A DNA stretch of 64,000 nt. Origin: JAXMAO01 sp046350375. Its GTDB lineage: Bacteria > Planctomycetota > Phycisphaerae > UBA1845 > UTPLA1. The notes below the pieces were generated by a model. The model was given only the letters and a program-made list of their open reading frames with translations. It was not told the DNA's origin and did not search any database. The position numbers and the translations under genes are program-made. Shown piece by piece: positions 51,999 through 62,166 of this stretch. Position 1 is the first letter of the stretch; the number at the start of each line of letters is the position of its first letter. The stretch spans positions 283,843-347,842 of the forward strand of contig JAXMAO010000003.1 of NCBI GenBank assembly GCA_046350375.1. The letters run 5' to 3'.

Positions 51999-54900
51999 CT
52001 ACTCCCCCGGCGCGTCAAACGCCGGCCAGTCAGGTGCGCCTGCTTCTACAGCAACGCCCGCTACTTCTGCAACAACCTGCCGCCCCGTTCCACGGCTCGT
52101 CCGGCGGAAAAGCCGCAGCTTCTCCTGGCAGGCGTCGATGTAGCGCTCGCCCCGGCGTCGTCGTCCACCCGCCGCGACATGATCCGCGTGAACTGCACGA
52201 TCGCCTCCTCCCAAGCTGCCGGCCTGTATAGCTCGACCCTTCTCGAACCGCTCGATATACTCGCGCTGCTCGGCCGACGCGTCGCCCGCCCGGCCCACCA
52301 GCTCGAACACCGGCACCGTCCGCTGCTTGCCCTTCACCTGAAGCTCCGCCAAGTAGCGCCAGTCGTACAGCTCCTTCACCACCGCGCGAGTGTTGTCGCT
52401 CACCAGCAGCCGCGTGCCGAACACCTTGTTGGCCGCCCGAGCCGCGCCGCCAGGTTCGCCACGTCGCCGATGACGGTGTAGTCGGCCTTGCGGTGCGAGC
52501 CGAACCGTCCGACGCCGGCGACCCCGGTGGCGATGCCGATCCGCATGCTGAGACGGGTGTAGAGCTCCTCGCCGCCGCCCTCGTCGCGTTGCAGCTTCTC
52601 CAGCGCCTCGAACTGCATCAGCGCCGCCTCGCACGCCAGCCGCGAATGCTCGGGCTGCGGATTGACGTTGGGGTTAAAGAACGCCATCACGCCGTCGCCG
52701 AGAAACTTGTTGAGAAACGCCTCGTACTGAAACAGCACCTCCGACATGCGATCGAGATAGGTGTTCAGCACGCGCTGAATGCGGTGCGAGTCGTGCTGCT
52801 CGGCCAGCGTCGTGAAGCCGGCCAGGTCGGAGAAAAAGCAGGTCACGTCGCGGTTCTCGACGCGCTGCAGCGCCTCGGCCGCGGCCGGGTCTTCGGCGAT
52901 CCGCCGCCAAGCGCCGGACTGGTATACTCGGCCAGCTGCGCCTGCACGAAGCGCTTCTGCCGTTCGGCGGTCAGCTGGCGATAGAGCGTTACCGCGGCCC
53001 AGGCCGTCAGCCCGCTGCTGACCGGGGCGATGACCGCCGCCCAGATCTGGTAGTGCCGAAACAGCACCAGGGCATCGACCGCCACGTACCCCACCAGGAT
53101 CATCAGCGTCGCCAGCAGCGTCGGTAGCGGCCTGCGCGTCGCCGTCAGCCAGACCACCAGCGCCGCCAGCCCCAGCGCGATCGCAAAATCGACCGCCGCC
53201 GTCGTCCGCCGGATGAATCGCCCGATGGCGCTGCCCCGGTCACGGTCGAGTGGGCGATCACGCCCGGCGCGCGCGGTCGATCGGCGTACCCACCACGTCG
53301 CCGGTCGCGGTCGCTGTAGCCGACGAAGACGATGGCGTTCATGATCAGCGCGCGAGCTGCGACTGCACCGTCTGCAATCGCCGCCAGGCTGGCGTTGGCC
53401 GCCGTCAGCTTCGCCATCGGCCCGTGCAGCGAACTGGGCCGCGGCCCGGTAGGCGGCGATCCAGCTCTCCTCGTCCTTCGACTCGGGCTTCAGATTCGGC
53501 GATCTGCTCGATGGCCGCTCTACCTGCCCGCGCCGCGTCGCGCTGCGTCCGGTCGATCGCCGGCCGCAGCTCGCCCAGCCGCCGCTCGCCGTCGACGTAT
53601 TCGTCGCTGCGCTCCTGTCCGGCCAGCCACGCGCGGCGCCGCACCGGTGCCGCGAGGTACTCGCACTGCGCGGCGTAAGCGCGCCGCAAACTGTTTCTTG
53701 GTCGTAGCGACCAGCTCGCCGGCCGCCAGGTCATAGGCCTGCGCGTTCTCCGACAGCAGCCGGCGATTCATCGGTGTTGCCAGCACCGCCGCCGCCGGCA
53801 CGTGCGCGCGTCGCGCCTCGCGCCACCGCCGCGCTGTCGCCGACCACGGCAGCGTCGCCGTTGCGACCCAGCGGCACGACCAGCGGTGCCGCCCCGCGTC
53901 GGCGATCACCAGCCGCCCGTCGCCGTCCAGCCGCAGGTCTCCGTCCGACACCCCTGGCGCCGCCTACACGCGGCCGCAAACCCCAGCTGCTTGATCAGCC
54001 GGCCGTCACCCGGCAAACAGCGGCATGTCGCGCACCCGGCCGTCGGCGTCGAAGTCGAACACCACGAAGCCCAGCCCGGCCGCCGCGCGCCCAGTTCCTC
54101 CAGCGCGATCACATCCACGGCGACCCGCGCCGTCCCCGCCAGCGACCCGGGCAGCGCCGTCCGCTCATGCAGCACGCGCAGGTCGCGCTCCGCCAACCCC
54201 GCCAGGTCGTCGGTGTCGGGCGAGATCGTGCCCGGTGCCAGGTCGGGCAGCACCGCCGCGTTCAGCTTTACCGGCGTCGCGGCCGGGTCGCGCTCCAGCA
54301 GCTTCGCCGCCAGGGCGCGGGCTGCCCGCCGTTTCGCCCCGGCGAAGACCGGCCGCAGCGCGTCGATCGGCTCTGCCAGCCGCGCCGCACAGGCCGTTTC
54401 GTCGAGCGCGAACCGCTCCGTCAAGACGCGCGTGGCGCGCACTCCCAGCAGCAGCTGGGCCGCGTCCGCCTGCGACAGCCGCAGCCCCGTCGCCACCTGC
54501 TCCGCCGTCGCGCCGCCCGGCCGGTCCAGCCACTCGCCCACGCGCTGCCGCGCCGACAGCCGGTCGCCGCGCGCCCGCAGGTCAAAATGCGTTCCCAGGA
54601 TCACCTTGCCGCTGCGCCGCACGGCGTCGGCCAGCTCCAGGTCCGGCCAGCGGACGTTCTGCTCGTTGACGCGCGTCAGCGTCTCGCGCTGTCGAATGTC
54701 GGCCCCGGCCAGGTCCAGCCGATAGGGCTGCGGATTGTCGAGCAGCAGATCGACCACGATCAGCGACGCGCCCAGTTCGTCGAGCGTGCGCAGCAGATCG
54801 GCCAACACGTCGCGGTCCCACGGCCAGCGCCCGACGCGCTCCACCGATCCGTCGTCGATGTCGACGTGCACGATCCGCGGATCGACCGCCACTCCGTTCG

Positions 54901-55039
54901 TGTACCAAAACCGCAGGTCAAGCGTCATCCGCTCCAGCGTTTCGCCGAAGCGCAGCGCCGCCGCCGCGGCCAAAATGGCCACGCCCAGCCCCAGGACAAT
55001 GCCGGTCGTCTGAACGCGTCGCGCCGTCACCGCCGCCAT
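51999..55039 (-). pseudogene. CHASE2-containing adenylate/guanylate cyclase, many frameshifts
   Basis: Read from the ATG at 55039: a membrane helix (IVLGLGVAILAAAAALRFGE), then a CHASE2 sensor domain (TLDLRFWYTNG, DPRIVHVDIDDGSVERVGRWPWDRDVLADLL) intact to about 54000. The rest lies in several frames. A second membrane cluster is near 53050-53160, and a class III cyclase domain is at 52850-52330 (FFSDLAGFTTLAEQH, NKFLGDGVMAFF, IGIATGVAGVGRFG, DYTVIGDVANLAARL). It makes cAMP or cGMP if functional. At least five frame changes are needed, which suggests poor sequence rather than decay. It is divergent from mutY and convergent with the ketosynthase. Confidence 0.8.
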
Positions 55040-55078
55040 TAGACGCGAAGGCGCACCGCGCGTCGATCCGCCCCTACA

Positions 55079-56185
55079 ATGCCCCCGATGCCGCGCACGC
55101 CCCGCGAACGCGCCGCCTTGCCCGACCTCGCAAGCCCGCTGCTGCGCTGGTATCGCACCGCCGCGCGCGACCTGCCCTGGCGACGCACCCGCGACCCCTA
55201 CGCCATCTGGCTCTCCGAGGCCATGCTCCAGCAGACCCAGGTCAACACCGTGCTCCCCTACTACGCGCGCTTCCTCGACCGCTTCCCCACCGTGCGGGCG
55301 CTGGCCGACGCGCCGCTCGCCGACGTCCTGCGACTCTGGGCCGGCCTGGGCTACTACGCCCGCGCGCGAAACCTGCACGCCGCCGCCCGGCAGATCGTCG
55401 CCCGCCACGCCGGTCGCCTGCCCGACACAGTCGCCGCGCTGCGCACGCTCCCCGGCGTCGGCCGTTACACCGCCGGCGCAGTCGCGTCGATCGCCTACGG
55501 ACGCCGGGCGCCGCTGGTCGATGGAAACGTACGGCGCGTCCTCTCGCGGCTGTTCGCGATTCGCACGCCCGCCGCCGGAATCGACGAGCGACTGTGGATC
55601 CTGGCCGAATCACTCCTGCCGCCGCGCCGCTGCGGCGACTTCAACCAGCGCTCATGGAGCTGGGGGCGACGCTCTGCACGCCCACCGCCGCGCTGGGACC
55701 TCTGCCCGCTGGGCGCGGCTCTGCCGCGCGCGACAAAGCGCGCCTGAGCGCTTCCCGCGCCTGCGCCGCAGCGCCGCCGTCCGCGCCCAGACGCACGCCG
55801 TCGCCGCCGTCGAATCGCGCGGCCGATTCCTCTTCGTCCGCTCGCCCGAGGCCGGACTGTGGGGCGGCCTGTGGGAGCTGCCCAGCGCCCCCGCGAACGG
55901 CCACTCGGCCCGCGCCGCGCGCAGGCCCTGCTGCCGGTGCTCGTGCGACCCACGCCGCCGCTCAATCCGCGCCCCACGGCGCGCCTCACGCGCCAGCTCA
56001 CCCACCGCCGCGTGCAGTTCGTCATTTACTCGGCCCGCGCGGCCGACCGCGCCGCCGCCCTGCGCGGCCAGTGGCGAAAACTCGATGACCTCGCCGACCT
56101 CGGCCTCTCCGCCGCCATGCACGCCGTCGTCGCTCGGCTCGCCGCGCCGCGCCGCCGCGCACAAACCGGACCCGCGCATGGCTGA
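55079..56185 (+). pseudogene. mutY: Adenine DNA glycosylase MutY, frameshifted
   Basis: The 5' half is intact and typical: DLPWRRTRDPYAIWLSEAMLQQTQV, which includes the catalytic Glu. The helix-hairpin-helix is LPGVGRYTAGAVASIAYG, and VDGNVRRVLSR carries the catalytic Asp. After FNQ near 55650, indels split the rest into three frames. The iron-sulphur cysteines (LCT.., DLCPLG) are still visible across frames. The MutT-like C-terminal domain (GRFLFVRSPEAGLWGGLWELP, then RQLTHRRVQFVIYSA) ends at 56185. MutY removes adenine opposite 8-oxoguanine. The stop overlaps murJ. Confidence 0.85.
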
Positions 56186-57818
56186 CGGCTCGCAGCGCGT
56201 CTTCGGATCGGCCAAGCTGATCGCGGCCTGCACCCTGCTGTCGCGCGTCACCGGGCTGCTGCGCGACATCGTCCTCAACCGCGTCCTCGGGCAGGACTGG
56301 GTGCTCGACGGCTGGTCCTTCGGCTTTCAGATTCCCAACCTCTTCCGCCGCCTCTTCGGCGAAGGGGCGCTCTCGGCCCTCTTCGTCCCCGCCTTCACCG
56401 AAACCCTCGACCGCGACGGCAAGCCCGCCGCCGCCGACCTGCTCGCCCGCGTCGCCGCGCTCATCGTCATCATCCTCAGTGGCCTCACGCTCCTCATCGA
56501 GGCGGTCGTCGCCACGCTCTGGCTCACGCTGCCGCCCGAGCCGATGCGCCGCCTGATGCTCGGCCTGACTGGCGTCATGGCGCCCTTCATGATCAGCATC
56601 TGCACGCTCGCCCTGCTCTCCAGCGTGCTCAACTGCCTGCACCACTTCGCCTTGCCCGCCCTGGCGCCCATCGTCCTGAACGTCTGCAACATCATCGGCG
56701 CACGCTATGTCGGCCCGGCGCTCTCCGATCGCCGCGAAGTACAGGTCTACGGAATTGCAATCTCTGTGCTCGTCGCCAGCGTCCTGCAAATCGTCATCGT
56801 CCTGCCGGTGCTGCGCCGCCACGGCCTGCGCCTCACGCTCACCCCGCGCTTCGACGACCCGCGCCTTCGCACCATGCTGCGCATGTTCCTGCCCGTGCTG
56901 CTCGGCCAAGGCGTCCTGCTGGTCAACGTCTACCTCGACTCGCAGGTCTGCACGCTGCTCACGCGCGGGCCCGACCAGCCCGAAACCTTCCACCTGCTCG
57001 GTCGCGACATCGGCTACCCGCTCGCCGGCGGCGCCCTGGCCGCCGTCTCCAACGCCCAGCGCCTCTACCAGTTTCCGCTCGGCGTGCTGGCGATCTCCCT
57101 CGCGACGGCCGCCTTCCCCGCGCTGGCCCGCCATGCCACCCGCGCCGACCTCCCCAGCCTCCGCGCCGCCACCGGCGACGCCCTGCGACTCGCCCTCTTC
57201 GAAGGCCTGCCCGCCGGCATCATGATGATCCTCCTCGCCCAGCCCATCGTCGCCATGCTCTTCGAGGGCGGCCGATTCACCCCCGCCGCCAGCGCCCGCG
57301 CCGCCACCGTCCTGGCCTGCTACGGCCTGGGCATGTGGGCCTTCTGCGCCCAGCAGATCGTCACCCGAACCTTCTACGCATTGAAAGACACGCTCACCCC
57401 CATGTGGATCGGCTGCGCCCTGGTCGCGCTCAACCAGCTCCTCAACCTCACGCTCATCTGGCACCCGCGCATCCGCGAGGCCGCCTTCGGCGTCAGCACC
57501 TCGATCACCTCCGCGTTGTTCGTGCTCATCGGCCTGCTGCTGCTCCGCCGCCGCACCGGCGGACGACTCGGTGGGCGCGTCCTGTTCGCCGCGTGCATCC
57601 GCATGGGCATCGCCGCGGCCGTCGCCGGAGGGGTCGCCTGGTCCATTCGCGCCGCGCTGCCCGCGGCCCCCTTCGGACTTTCTGCCGGAGCCGCGGCGCG
57701 CGTCGTCCGCTGCCTGCTGCCGCTCTCCGCGGCCGGCGTCGCCTACCTGGCCGCCGCCTGGGCGCTGCGGATGGACGAAGTCCGCTGGCTGCTCGGCCGT
57801 TCCGCCGCGCGGGTATAA
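56178..57818 (+). CDS. murJ: Lipid II flippase MurJ
   Basis: A protein of 546 residues with about 14 membrane helices. The MurJ/MviN family start is SAKLIAACTLLSRVTGLLRDIVLNRVLG, then DGWSFGFQIPNLFRRLFGEGALSALFVPAFTE, with the conserved arginines. A later segment is RLYQFPLGVLAISLATAAFPALA. It flips lipid II across the inner membrane for peptidoglycan synthesis, so the organism probably makes peptidoglycan. The start overlaps the mutY stop by 8 bp. It belongs to a plus-strand run with trmB and yidD. Confidence 0.95.
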   Translation: MADGSQRVFGSAKLIAACTLLSRVTGLLRDIVLNRVLGQDWVLDGWSFGFQIPNLFRRLFGEGALSALFVPAFTETLDRDGKPAAADLLARVAALIVIILSGLTLLIEAVVATLWLTLPPEPMRRLMLGLTGVMAPFMISICTLALLSSVLNCLHHFALPALAPIVLNVCNIIGARYVGPALSDRREVQVYGIAISVLVASVLQIVIVLPVLRRHGLRLTLTPRFDDPRLRTMLRMFLPVLLGQGVLLVNVYLDSQVCTLLTRGPDQPETFHLLGRDIGYPLAGGALAAVSNAQRLYQFPLGVLAISLATAAFPALARHATRADLPSLRAATGDALRLALFEGLPAGIMMILLAQPIVAMLFEGGRFTPAASARAATVLACYGLGMWAFCAQQIVTRTFYALKDTLTPMWIGCALVALNQLLNLTLIWHPRIREAAFGVSTSITSALFVLIGLLLLRRRTGGRLGGRVLFAACIRMGIAAAVAGGVAWSIRAALPAAPFGLSAGAAARVVRCLLPLSAAGVAYLAAAWALRMDEVRWLLGRSAARV

Positions 57819-57825
57819 TTCCAGC

Positions 57826-58449
57826 GTGCCGCGACCGCCCGTCTGCGACATCGCCGTCGACGTCACCGCGCTCGATCGCCCGATCGATCCCGCCGCGTGG
57901 TTCCCCGCGCCCGCCCCGCTCGAGCTCGAAATCGGCTGCGGCCGCGGCGGATTCCTCGTCCGCGTCGCGAGCGAACACCCCGAGCGCCACTTCGTCGGCA
58001 TCGAGTGGGCCAACAAGTTCCACCGCTACGCCGCCGACCGCATGGCCCGCCGCGGCCTGACCAACGTCCGCGTCGTCCGCACCGACGCGCGCCAGTTCGT
58101 CATCCACCGCCTCGTGCCAGCCTGCCTCGCGGCCCTGCACGTCTATCACCCCGACCCCTGGCCCAAGAAGCGCCACCACAAGCGACGCCTCTTCTGCCCC
58201 GAGTTCGTCGCCGCCGCCATCCGCGCCCTGCGCCCCGCCGCGCGGCTCGCCATTCAGACCGACCACGCCGAATACTTCTCCGTCATCGAATCGCTGCTCG
58301 CCGGCCGGGCCGAGCTCCAGCCGGTCCCGTTCGACGACGCCCATTTCGGCACGCTCGGCGAGCGCATCGAGACCAACTACGAAACCAAGTACCTTCGCGA
58401 AGGCCGCGCCATGCACCGCCTCGCCTTCCGCAAGGTTGCACCCGCATGA
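57826..58449 (+). CDS. trmB: tRNA (guanine-N7-)-methyltransferase TrmB
   Basis: A protein of 207 residues that methylates G46 of tRNA. The SAM motif is LELEIGCGRGGFL near residue 35, then FVGIEWANKF. The family signature VYHPDPWPKKRHHKRRL is near 108, and ETKYLREGRAMHRL is at the end. The GTG at 57826 is the start giving a standard-length protein, 7 bp after murJ. Its stop overlaps the yidD ATG. Confidence 0.93.
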   Translation: MPRPPVCDIAVDVTALDRPIDPAAWFPAPAPLELEIGCGRGGFLVRVASEHPERHFVGIEWANKFHRYAADRMARRGLTNVRVVRTDARQFVIHRLVPACLAALHVYHPDPWPKKRHHKRRLFCPEFVAAAIRALRPAARLAIQTDHAEYFSVIESLLAGRAELQPVPFDDAHFGTLGERIETNYETKYLREGRAMHRLAFRKVAPA

Positions 58450-58763
58450 ACGCCCCACCCGCGCCACCGCCGCCGACCCTCGCCACGCAACCTCCGGCCG
58501 CTCCGCCGCGACCCGGCCTGGGCGCCTGGGCCCTCATCGCGCTGGTCAGCGCCTATCAGCTCGTCATCCGCCCACTGCTGGTCGGCCAGTGCAAGTTCCA
58601 TCCGTCGTGCAGCCACTACGCCATCGACGCCCTGCGCCAGCACGGCGCCTGGCGCGGCGCACGCCTGGCCGCGCGCCGCCTGGCGCGCTGCCGCCCCGGC
58701 ACGCTCGGCGGCTGGGATCCCGTCCCGCCCGCCACGCCGCGAACCTCGGAGACTCGCTCATGA
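58446..58763 (+). CDS. yidD: Membrane protein insertion efficiency factor YidD
   Basis: A 105-residue protein. A proline-rich N-terminal leader is followed by the compact YidD domain: LVSAYQLVIRPLL, then CKFHPSCSHYAIDALRQHG and ARRLARCRPGTLGGWDPVP. YidD is found with yidC and rpmH in many bacteria and helps membrane protein insertion. Here it is instead coupled to trmB and an exported protein by 4-bp overlaps at both ends. Confidence 0.93.
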   Translation: MNAPPAPPPPTLATQPPAAPPRPGLGAWALIALVSAYQLVIRPLLVGQCKFHPSCSHYAIDALRQHGAWRGARLAARRLARCRPGTLGGWDPVPPATPRTSETRS

Positions 58764-60433
58764 AACGCGCAACTTGCATCTCGCCGCGCGGCCTGATCGG
58801 TGCCGCGCTCGCCACCGCGCTGCTTGCCCCGCTCGCCGCCGCCGGCGCAGACGCCCCCTGGCCGACTCCCCCGGACTTCAAGAAGCCCGTCGACTACCTC
58901 GCCTGGTTCAAGAAGCTCCGCGGCACGACCGCCGGCCCGGCCTGGGACGCGCTCGCCAAGATCATCCCCCCGGGAGAGACCGCGCCCGACTTCGGCGGAC
59001 CGGCCGCCAAGCCCGGCGAATCGCTCCCGCAAGCCCCGTGGAAGCCCGCCGACCACCCCGACTGGGAAAAGGCCTACCAGGCCACGCGCCGCCAGATCGC
59101 CGGCTACCTCAAGGCCGGCGCGCTGCCGCTCGGGGCGTCGATCGTCGTCTACAACCCGGGCGAGCCGCCCCTCGTTCGAACCACCCTGCCGCAACTCTCA
59201 CACGTCCGCGCCTGCGCCATCGGCGCGCTGCACCAGGCGTGGCGCTCGCGTACCGGCCGGCCGATCGCCAGCAACCTGCTCGCCGCCATCGAGGGCAATC
59301 TCCGCTGGGCCGACCAGCTCGACCACGGCTCGTTTCTCATTGAGTCACTGAGCGCCAGCGGCGTTCGGGCACACACCTACGCCGCCATCGCCGCCGCCAT
59401 CGACCAGTCCATATTCAGCCCCGCCGACCTCGAGCGTCTCGCAAACCTGCTGGTCGCGCCGGTGCCATCGCCGGCCGCGTTCGAGCGCAATCTGAAATTC
59501 GAGGCGGCCGCCTTCTTCGACATCGCCCAGACCGGCACCCGCCCCAACGCCGCAGGAAAGTTCTCATTCTCTGACGAACGGACCAAGTTGGGATTGCCGA
59601 CCGGCCCCGGCCACACCGAGATCAAGCCCGCCGACGACGTCCGCCAACAGCTCGCCGCCTGCCAGCGCGGCGCCGAATTGCTCGCCGACGGCCTGTCCAC
59701 CGAGGTGATCGACCAGCTCAAGAGCGAGGCCTCGTTCGAGCTGTCGAAGGACCCGCTGCTCGCCGGCGCAGGCATCCACTACCAGCGCTGGCTGACCCTG
59801 CTGCTTTCGACCGACGCCCAGCGCCGCGGCACGCGCCTCGCCGTCGCGCTGGCCGCCGTCCGCGCCGAGTCCGGCCGCTGGCCCCGTGCCTTGAACGACC
59901 TCGACTCCGCCGTCCTCCAGCAGGCCGGCAACGATCCCTGGTCCGGCAAGCCCTTCGTCTACAAGCTCCGCCGCGGCGCGCCACAGCTCTACTCGGTCGG
60001 CCCCAATCGCACCGACGATGGCGGCCAGCCCGCCAAGGACGCCGGCGGCGACCTGGTCATTCTCGCCGCGAAGCCCGCCGCCGCGGTTGCCTCCGGCAAG
60101 CCCGCCCAGCCCGGCCGCGTGCAGGATGTCGCGCTGGCCGACCTGACGCGCGAGCAGGTCGGGCAGACCGTCCGCGTCCACGCCACCGTTTTTCAGGCCG
60201 TCGAGAAGCCCAGCAAGAACCGCGAGAAAATCTACATCGTCACGCTCGCCGACGCCGATACCCGCGTCGAGCTGGTCTTCTGGAAAGACCTGGCCGACCA
60301 GCTCGGCGATAAGATGCCCCGCGCCGGCGACACCCTCACCGTCACCGCCGAGGTGACCGAGTTCCGCGGCAAAGTGCAGCTCACCCTGCACGACGCCGCG
60401 GCGCTCAAGCGCGACTCCGCCGCGTCCGAATAG
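58760..60433 (+). CDS. Exported protein with C-terminal OB-fold domain
   Basis: A protein of 557 residues. A signal peptide (GLIGAALATALLAPLAAAGA) is followed by a large helical domain with no family that I recognise (KPVDYLAWFKKLRG, WEKAYQATRRQIAGYL). A short segment resembles a pseudopilin or T2SSG-like end (RWPRALNDLDSAVLQQAGNDPWSGKPFVYKL..LYSVGPN). The last ~100 residues look like a nucleic-acid-binding type OB fold (EQVGQTVRVHATVFQAVEKP, ADADTRVELVFWKDLADQLG, DTLTVTAEVTEFRGKVQLTL). The ATG at 58760 overlaps the yidD stop. Confidence 0.65.
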   Translation: MKRATCISPRGLIGAALATALLAPLAAAGADAPWPTPPDFKKPVDYLAWFKKLRGTTAGPAWDALAKIIPPGETAPDFGGPAAKPGESLPQAPWKPADHPDWEKAYQATRRQIAGYLKAGALPLGASIVVYNPGEPPLVRTTLPQLSHVRACAIGALHQAWRSRTGRPIASNLLAAIEGNLRWADQLDHGSFLIESLSASGVRAHTYAAIAAAIDQSIFSPADLERLANLLVAPVPSPAAFERNLKFEAAAFFDIAQTGTRPNAAGKFSFSDERTKLGLPTGPGHTEIKPADDVRQQLAACQRGAELLADGLSTEVIDQLKSEASFELSKDPLLAGAGIHYQRWLTLLLSTDAQRRGTRLAVALAAVRAESGRWPRALNDLDSAVLQQAGNDPWSGKPFVYKLRRGAPQLYSVGPNRTDDGGQPAKDAGGDLVILAAKPAAAVASGKPAQPGRVQDVALADLTREQVGQTVRVHATVFQAVEKPSKNREKIYIVTLADADTRVELVFWKDLADQLGDKMPRAGDTLTVTAEVTEFRGKVQLTLHDAAALKRDSAASE

Positions 60434-60443
60434 CCCGTCCGGC

Positions 60444-61217
60444 CTACCGCTCCGACCGCTTCGCCGCCCCGCGCCGCCCGTAGCGCGTCCCCTCGCCGGT
60501 GATCCGCTCCGCCTCCGGCAAGAGCGCCTCCTCGGCCGAGCTCGGATGCCGCAGCGTCGGCAGGTTGCGATTGACGCACGACCGCAGATGCTCCACGCCG
60601 GCCTCCGGGTCGTCGGTAATCAGGAAGCGCTCCAGGTCGCGCGGTGAAATGGTCGCATACTGCTCCAGCATCGTCCGCCGCATGAAGTCCACCAGCGGCG
60701 TCCAGAACTCGCGCCCCATCAGCACCACCGGATACTCGGGAATCTTCTCGGTCTGAATCAGCGTCATCGACTCGAAGAACTCGTCCATTGTCCCGAAGCC
60801 GCCCGGAAAGCAGACCAGCCCCACCGAGTATTTCACGAACATCACCTTGCGCACGAAGAAATAGCGAAACTCCATTCCGTGCGTCTGGTAGCGGTTGGGC
60901 GCCTGCTCCATCGGCAGCGTGATGTTCAGCCCCACGCTCACGCCGCGCGACTCGAACGCCCCCTTGTTCGCCGCCTCCATGATGCCCGGCCCGCCGCCTG
61001 TGATCACCGCGAAGCCGCGCTCCACCAGCCGCCGCCCGATGTCCTCGGCCTGCCCGTAGGCCGCCTCGTCCGGCCCCGTCCGTGCCGAGCCGAACACGCT
61101 CACCGCCTGCCCGATCGGCGCCAGCAACTCAAACCCCTCGACGAATTCCGACAGAATGCGGAACAGCCGCCAGGTCTCTTCCGACGGGTTGCGATACAAC
61201 GCGTGCAGGTCGCTCAT
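60444..61217 (-). CDS. LOG-family nucleotide phosphoribohydrolase
   Basis: A 257-residue Rossmann protein. The family motifs are FAVITGGGPGIMEAANKGA near residue 72 and CFPGGFGTMDEFFE near 138. LOG proteins cleave AMP-type nucleotides to base and ribose phosphate; many were earlier labelled lysine decarboxylases. The substrate here is unproven. It is convergent with the OB-fold gene and divergent from the pseudouridine synthase gene. Confidence 0.9.
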   Translation of the reverse strand: MSDLHALYRNPSEETWRLFRILSEFVEGFELLAPIGQAVSVFGSARTGPDEAAYGQAEDIGRRLVERGFAVITGGGPGIMEAANKGAFESRGVSVGLNITLPMEQAPNRYQTHGMEFRYFFVRKVMFVKYSVGLVCFPGGFGTMDEFFESMTLIQTEKIPEYPVVLMGREFWTPLVDFMRRTMLEQYATISPRDLERFLITDDPEAGVEHLRSCVNRNLPTLRHPSSAEEALLPEAERITGEGTRYGRRGAAKRSER

Positions 61218-61299
61218 GAGCGTCGCTCCGGGCAGAATCCGCCCATTCTACCGCGCCCCGCCGTGTCCGTGTCCCGCGCCTTGCCGTATCCTGCCACCC

Positions 61300-62022
61300 A
61301 TGCGCCGCTGGTCCATCGAACCCAACGAGCAGATCCCCTTCGACATCCGTCACCACGACGACGACCTGCTCGTCGTCGACAAGCCCGCCGGCGTCGTCTC
61401 GGAGCCCGGCAAAGGCCACCCGCGCGACAGCCTGCTCAATGGTCTGTTCGCGCACTTCGGCGCGGCCTTGCAGAACCTCGGCGAAGAGCGCGACTGGGGT
61501 CTGCTCCACCGGCTCGATCGCGACACCAGCGGCCTGCTGCTGGTCGCCTTGCGAAACCGCGCCTACGACCGCCTCCGCGAGCAGTTCGAAGAACGCCGCG
61601 TGAAGAAACGCTACCTCGCGCTGGTCGCCGGCGTGCCCGCGCCGCGCCAGGGCGTCATTCAGAAGCCCGTCGCCGAGGTGCTCGGCCTCCGCAAGCGCGC
61701 CGTCATTCGCCGTGACGCCGCACCCGCCATCACCGCCTACAAGGTGCTCGACGCCACGCCCGCCGTCAGCCTCATCGAGGCCCGCCCCGCCACCGGCCGC
61801 CTCCACCAGATCCGCGTCCACATGGCCTCGATCGACTGCCCCGTGCTCGGCGACGACACCTACGGCCGCGCCGCCCGCGCCCTGCGCGTGCCGCGCCTCT
61901 GCCTGCACGCCGCCGGCCTCTCGTTCGTCCACCCCACCGCCAACACCCGCCTCACCGTCGACTCCCCCTGGCCCGCCGACCTCGCCGGCACGCTCAAGCG
62001 CCTCGGACTGCATCTGCCGTAG
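61300..62022 (+). CDS. RluA-family pseudouridine synthase
   Basis: A protein of 240 residues. The catalytic motif is LLHRLDRDTSGLLLVA with the active Asp, preceded by DDDLLVVDKPAGVVSEPG and followed by RLHQIRVHMASIDCPVLGD. It modifies uridines in rRNA or tRNA; the exact site cannot be told. It lacks an S4 domain. The ATG at 61300 starts a standard-length domain. Confidence 0.9.
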   Translation: MRRWSIEPNEQIPFDIRHHDDDLLVVDKPAGVVSEPGKGHPRDSLLNGLFAHFGAALQNLGEERDWGLLHRLDRDTSGLLLVALRNRAYDRLREQFEERRVKKRYLALVAGVPAPRQGVIQKPVAEVLGLRKRAVIRRDAAPAITAYKVLDATPAVSLIEARPATGRLHQIRVHMASIDCPVLGDDTYGRAARALRVPRLCLHAAGLSFVHPTANTRLTVDSPWPADLAGTLKRLGLHLP

Positions 62023-62072
62023 CGCGCCGCTCCCCCACTGGCGGCATGCGCGCTTCTGCCCCGCCGATCACG

Positions 62073-62111
62073 AAAAAAAAAAGGCCCGCCGGGTCACACC
62101 CGACGGGCCTC
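62073..62111 (-). terminator. Rho-independent terminator of the sigma-factor gene
   Basis: On the minus strand GAGGCCCGTCGGGT, a short loop and ACCCGGCGGGCC are followed by a run of ten T. It lies 56 bp past the sigma-factor stop. It may also stop transcripts coming the other way from the pseudouridine synthase gene. Confidence 0.88.
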
Positions 62112-62166
62112 GAAATCACAAACAGGCACTGCCTTGCGGCCGCAACTCATGCGGCCCCTGAACGGC

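Noticed and set aside
56022..58016. 664-codon minus-strand ORF over murJ
   Set aside because: Antisense to murJ; low-complexity Gly/Glu/Asp-rich product without any motif.
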